From positions 124,001 to 188,000 of the forward strand of contig CAZIVP010000006.1 in assembly GCA_964542915.1 (NCBI GenBank): a stretch of DNA of 64,000 bases, given 5' to 3'. This document shows, piece by piece, positions 60,586 through 64,000 of this stretch (position 1 is the first letter of the stretch; each line of letters begins with the position of its first letter). Under the pieces are notes generated by a model that did not search any database, was not told where the DNA came from, and was given only the letters and a program-made list of their open reading frames with translations. Made by a program: the position numbers and the translations under genes. The stretch comes from CAZIVP01 sp964542915. Its GTDB lineage: Bacteria > Calditrichota > Calditrichia > Calditrichales > Calditrichaceae.

Positions 60586-62910
60586 ATGATTAGAAAACTA
60601 ATCTTTTTATCTATAGATCGTCCCAAATGGGCTATTGCAGTGACCCTGGTTATCACCGGAGTGTTCCTCTATCAATTTCAAAACGTTCACATCGATACGG
60701 ATCCGGAGAACATGCTGGAAGCCGATCAATCCGACCGGGTTTTTTATGACAAGATAAAAGATGATTTCGGAATCCGCGACATGATCGTGCTTGGAATCCA
60801 TGATGACGCAGGTATTTTTCGGCCCTCAACCCTGGATAAAATTGCCCGCATTACAGAGGAAATTCTGCAAATTGACGGGGTGATCGTGGAAGACGTAATC
60901 AGCCTGACCACCACGGATAACGTCGCCTCAAACGGGGGAATACTGCGGGTACAACGCATCATGACGGAGGCGCCTGCTTCGCAAGCTGAAGCCGACGCTA
61001 TCAAAACCGGAGTCTATGACAATCCCCTTTTTCTGGAAAAACTCATTTCAAAAGACGGCGATGCGGTTGCTATCTATATCCCCATCCGGCAAAAAGACAT
61101 GAGTCATCGCATTTCCGGTGAAATTGAAGCAATTGCAGAAAACGTGCTGGATGAGGGCCAAAGCTACCACATTGCCGGTCTGCCGGTAGCTGAAGATACC
61201 TTCGGTTATGAAATGTTTTTGCAGATGGGCCTGCTGGCGCCGCTGACCGGACTGGTCATTTTCCTGCTCCTGTTTCTGCTGTTTCGAAAAATAACCCTGA
61301 TTATCTCCCCTATGATTGTGGCAATGGTCAGCGTGGTCTGGGGTATGGGCGCGTTGATTGGTTTTGGGTTTACCGTGCACATCATGAGTTCTATGATTCC
61401 CATTTTTCTCATGCCCATCGCAGTGCTGGATTCCGTACACTTCCTGAGCGAATTTTACGATCGCTACCCGAACATTCGCGATCGCAGACAGACATTGCTG
61501 GCGGTGGTGGATGAGTTGTATGCGCCAATGCTGTACACTTCCCTGACCACAGCCGCCGGATTTGCATCTCTGACCTTGTCAGATATTCCCCCGGTGCGTG
61601 TTTTTGGCGCATTTGTGGCTTTCGGGATCATCGTTGCCTGGCTGTTGACCATTACCTTTATCCCGGCATCGATTATGTTGATTCGGGAGGAAAGCTTGGC
61701 GGCCAAAATCCTGAAGCCGCAAACCAAGCCTTCGCTTCTGGCAGGAATTTTACCCAGGATGGGTCGTTTTGCATTCGCTCAAAACCGGCTGGTCGTCGCC
61801 GGCGCCTTGGTGCTTTTGGCTGCCGGCGTCTGGGGAATCACTAAAATTGTGGTCAATGACAATCCGGTGAAATGGTTCGATAAGGATCATAAAATCCGTG
61901 TGGCAGACCGAATGATGAACCGGAACTTCGGCGGGACCTATATGGCTTACCTGACGGTGGAAGGACAACAGCCGGATCACATCAAGCAGCCGGAAGTGCT
62001 GAATTATATGAGCCGGTTGCAAGCCTATCTGGAGCGAATGGATGTGGTTGGCAAAACGACCTCTTTGGCGGATATTATCAGAAGGGTGGGTACTGTGCTG
62101 AAGGGTGATAGATCCAATACGTACGCTCTTCCCGACAGTCAGGAAGAAATTGCCCAGTACCTGTTTCTTTACCTGATGTCAGGCGACCCCAACGACCTGG
62201 ATAATTTCGTAGATTATGATTACCACAACGCCAATATTTGGGTGCAAATGAAACGCGGCGACAACCGGGATATGGAGCAAGTGGAAAAAGCGGTGCAACA
62301 GTATTTCGATACGAATGGCCTTCCTGAAGGCATCCAAATGCGCTGGTCCGGCCTCACTTACATCAATAAGGTATGGCAGGACCTGATGGTCAGAGGGATG
62401 CTCAAAGCGGTACTGGGCGGATTTGCTGCCGTGTTTTTGTTGATGTTTATTCTGTTTCGTTCACCCGGATTGGCTTTAATTTCCATGATGCCGTTAACTT
62501 TTGCCATCGTTCTTGCTTACGGATTAATCGGTTTTGTGGGCAAAGAATATGATATGCCCATCGCAGTGTGCTCGGCGCTGGCGCTCGGCTTATCTATCGA
62601 TTTTGCGGTGCACTTTATCCAGCGCTTTCGCCGCAAATATCAGGAAACCGGCGATCCGGATGCCGCCAATAACTACCTATTCCAGGAACCGGCCCGGGCT
62701 ATTTCCCGTAATGCGTTCGTTATTATCCCTGGATTTCTGCCCCTGATATTCGCCAATCTGACACCGTATGTGACCGTCGGCGCTTTTTTCGCCGTGCTCA
62801 TGGCGGTTAGCGCCATAATCACTCTGCTGTTGCTGCCGGCGTTGATGCGAATGGTGGGCTATCGATTTTTGGCATCCGGTAAATTGAATAAGAATGAAAG
62901 GAGGAGCTGA
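60586..62910 (+). CDS. MMPL/RND-family exporter (HAE3-like)
   Basis: 774 residues with two repeats of one plus five membrane helices and two large periplasmic loops. Recognisable parts: LEADQSDRVFYDKIKDDFGI (loop 1), YHIAGLPVAEDTFGYEMFLQ, VDSVHFLSEFYDRYPNIRDR-like text at the first helix bundle, and ALGLSIDFAVHFIQRFRRKY in the second with the charged residues for proton relay, then EPARAISRNAFVIIPGFLPL. Exporters of this type move lipids, hopanoids or signals across the inner membrane. Its stop overlaps the start of the next gene (TGATG), and the LolA-like partner follows, a recurrent pair. Confidence 0.9.
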   Translation: MIRKLIFLSIDRPKWAIAVTLVITGVFLYQFQNVHIDTDPENMLEADQSDRVFYDKIKDDFGIRDMIVLGIHDDAGIFRPSTLDKIARITEEILQIDGVIVEDVISLTTTDNVASNGGILRVQRIMTEAPASQAEADAIKTGVYDNPLFLEKLISKDGDAVAIYIPIRQKDMSHRISGEIEAIAENVLDEGQSYHIAGLPVAEDTFGYEMFLQMGLLAPLTGLVIFLLLFLLFRKITLIISPMIVAMVSVVWGMGALIGFGFTVHIMSSMIPIFLMPIAVLDSVHFLSEFYDRYPNIRDRRQTLLAVVDELYAPMLYTSLTTAAGFASLTLSDIPPVRVFGAFVAFGIIVAWLLTITFIPASIMLIREESLAAKILKPQTKPSLLAGILPRMGRFAFAQNRLVVAGALVLLAAGVWGITKIVVNDNPVKWFDKDHKIRVADRMMNRNFGGTYMAYLTVEGQQPDHIKQPEVLNYMSRLQAYLERMDVVGKTTSLADIIRRVGTVLKGDRSNTYALPDSQEEIAQYLFLYLMSGDPNDLDNFVDYDYHNANIWVQMKRGDNRDMEQVEKAVQQYFDTNGLPEGIQMRWSGLTYINKVWQDLMVRGMLKAVLGGFAAVFLLMFILFRSPGLALISMMPLTFAIVLAYGLIGFVGKEYDMPIAVCSALALGLSIDFAVHFIQRFRRKYQETGDPDAANNYLFQEPARAISRNAFVIIPGFLPLIFANLTPYVTVGAFFAVLMAVSAIITLLLLPALMRMVGYRFLASGKLNKNERRS

Positions 62911-63716
62911 TGAAAGATAAATTCATTGTTTTATTGATAATTACGGTATCCGGAGTATTTGCGCATCTTCATGCTCAGGAATCACTCACCGGGCAGGAAA
63001 TCATAAAAAAGTCCCGCGAGATATTCTACTATGCGGGAAAGGATATTAAAGCAAAGGTGCTGATGCAGCTTATTAATAAGGATGGCAATGAACGCACACG
63101 CGAGCTGACTATGCTGCGTCTGAACACCGGCGAAAACCACCAGCAAAAATATTATATGTATTTTCACCGGCCGGCCGATGTTCGCAAGATGACTTTCATG
63201 GTGTGGAAATACACCGGAAAAAATGATGACCGCTGGCTATATGTGCCTTCCATTAAGATGGTGCGCCGGATTGCCGCGGATGACAAGAACAGCCGTTTTG
63301 TGGGTTCGGATTTTACCTACGAGCAGGTTTCCGGCCGCGAAGTCTCCGAAGACGCCCATACATTGAAGGGCAAAGAAACGCTTGAAGGACAATCCGTCTA
63401 TGTTGTGGAAAGCACGCCCAAAGAGGAAGGGAGCGCCGACTGGCGCCGAAAAGTCTCGCGGATCGATCAGCAAACTTTTTTGCCTTTGAAAGAGGAATAT
63501 TACGACAAGCGCGGCGAGCTTTACAAACTATTTACTGCCAATAAAATCGAAAAGGTGCAGGATATTCCAACCATTATGAAGCGGACTATGGAGAATGTTA
63601 AGAACGGCCACCGCACGGTTGTTACTTTTAAGGAAGTTCAATACAATGTGGGTCTTGAAGACGACATTTTTTCGGAACGATTTCTGCGCAGCGCACCGCG
63701 GAAGTGGATACGATGA
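62910..63716 (+). CDS. LolA-like outer-membrane lipoprotein-sorting protein
   Basis: 268 residues with signal peptide (1-22) and the LolA-like convex barrel: QEIIKKSREIFYYAGKDIKA, KVLMQLINKDGNERTRELTM, YMYFHRPADVRKMTFMVWKY, DRWLYVPSIKMVRRIAADDK and SRFVGSDFTYEQVSGREVSE. It belongs to the group that partners MMPL exporters and probably shuttles a lipid through the periplasm. The start overlaps the exporter stop by 1 bp. A further start codon (ATG at 63713) overlaps its own stop, so another gene once followed. Confidence 0.9.
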   Translation: MKDKFIVLLIITVSGVFAHLHAQESLTGQEIIKKSREIFYYAGKDIKAKVLMQLINKDGNERTRELTMLRLNTGENHQQKYYMYFHRPADVRKMTFMVWKYTGKNDDRWLYVPSIKMVRRIAADDKNSRFVGSDFTYEQVSGREVSEDAHTLKGKETLEGQSVYVVESTPKEEGSADWRRKVSRIDQQTFLPLKEEYYDKRGELYKLFTANKIEKVQDIPTIMKRTMENVKNGHRTVVTFKEVQYNVGLEDDIFSERFLRSAPRKWIR

Positions 63717-63757
63717 AATATCGAATGAAGCAGGTATTTGCATTGGGTTGTATAATT
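63713..63757 (+). pseudogene. 5' remnant of a third gene of the exporter operon
   Basis: ATGAAATATCGAATG overlaps the LolA-like stop (ATGA) and reads MKYRMKQVFALGCIITG, the start of a signal peptide, as an outer-membrane protein of this operon would have. The frame then loses sense and stops at 63845, in DNA that codes for the nucleotidyltransferase on the other strand. The gene seems cut at about 63750. Confidence 0.5.
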
Positions 63758-64000
63758 ACCGGATACGGACGCCGGTGGAGACGATCCCGTCAACAAAAGG
63801 ATTCTCAGGTGAGAAATCTTCCGGGCGGAACGGATGGACTTCTATAGAGCGATCCACATCAATGATGAAAGGGATCAGGAGCTTACTATCTTCAAAACGG
63901 TCGCCTGAAAAATCCGGAGAAACAATCGCCAAGTCGATATCGCTCCATGTGTGGTGCGTGTGCTTTGCGGCGGAACCAAAAATATAAGCCTGGGTAAGGT
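63756..64000 (-). CDS. Nucleotidyltransferase domain protein (3' part only)
   Basis: The last 81 codons of a minus-strand gene whose start lies beyond the window. The text YIFGSAAKHTHHTWSDIDLA, followed by IVSPDF, is the polymerase beta-like nucleotidyltransferase core (GSxA and DID metal aspartates) of MNT/antitoxin-type proteins. It continues RFEDSKLLIPFIIDVDRSIE and VHPFRPEDF and ends GVRIR. Such proteins often pair with a HEPN toxin; a partner could lie outside the window. It replaces the end of the exporter operon. Confidence 0.8.
   Translation of the reverse strand, partial: LTQAYIFGSAAKHTHHTWSDIDLAIVSPDFSGDRFEDSKLLIPFIIDVDRSIEVHPFRPEDFSPENPFVDGIVSTGVRIR

Noticed and set aside
1..64000. 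CRISPR array, prophage, insertion sequence
   Set aside because: No regularly spaced repeats, no transposase, integrase or phage structural genes were found in any frame.

Overview
The window looks like a chromosomal segment of a Gram-negative bacterium of the FCB group, most probably Calditrichota (Caldithrix relatives) or a close neighbour. Reasons seen in the sequence: two secreted proteins end in a C-terminal sorting domain opening with YPNPFNP or FPNPFNP, a third such tail survives as a relic, there are Kdo/LPS-transport genes, a cobalamin-dependent methylmalonyl-CoA pathway, and many multidomain two-component proteins. The lineage is inferred from protein style, not from a marker gene. 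No rRNA or tRNA gene and no CRISPR array was seen.

Layout. 1-10.7 kb (minus strand): start of a geranylgeranyl-reductase-type flavoprotein, a 1312-residue hybrid histidine kinase, miaA-mutL, an NhaD-type antiporter with a clear terminator, and an ArsC/LMW-phosphatase-like protein without its catalytic cysteines. 11-17.8 kb: a single-chain HicB-HicA-like protein on the plus strand faces an envelope operon reading kdsC, CsgG-like, Omp28-like lipoprotein, Ig-like lipoprotein, kdsD, lptC, lptA-like, lptB. 18-29.6 kb: relics, an MTA/SAH-nucleosidase-like gene with a GNAT gene, a receiver-DHp protein, a methylmalonyl-CoA operon (mutase large subunit, B12 subunit, radC, carboxyltransferase, PAP2 protein), then cdsA with a peptide-binding lipoprotein and a REC-DUF4388-roadblock protein. 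29.6-31 kb is gene-free and carries a 106-bp direct repeat. 31-46 kb (plus): a TPR histidine kinase with NarL-type regulator, a secreted sorting-domain protein, a lone groES, an MltF-like transglycosylase, a TolB/TPR protein, a Tat-exported nitroreductase-like protein, two GNATs and a membrane SpoIIE phosphatase. 46-49 kb: alcohol dehydrogenase with DUF2905, then a graveyard holding a padR fragment and a damaged hicBA pair.

49-60 kb is the most interesting part. An OmpR-type two-component pair lies divergent from a small receiver protein and an octaheme cytochrome c with a sorting domain. Then come a PadR regulator with promoter and operator, a NapH-like polyferredoxin, DoxX and TauE/SafE proteins, an ArsR-rhodanese fusion with its own promoter and operator, a DsrE-family gene with an in-frame UGA exactly at the redox cysteine and a plausible bacterial SECIS hairpin (candidate selenoprotein), DUF2269, a dihaem cytochrome and an OsmC-like protein. 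Taken together this looks like a sulfane-sulfur or thiosulfate handling cassette coupled to electron transfer (inference). 60-64 kb: a frameshifted SHOCT relic, an MMPL/RND exporter with its LolA-like partner, a broken third gene, and the end of a nucleotidyltransferase gene.

Start sites were chosen by hand from ribosome binding sites and signal peptides. Family names come from remembered motifs, without database searches.
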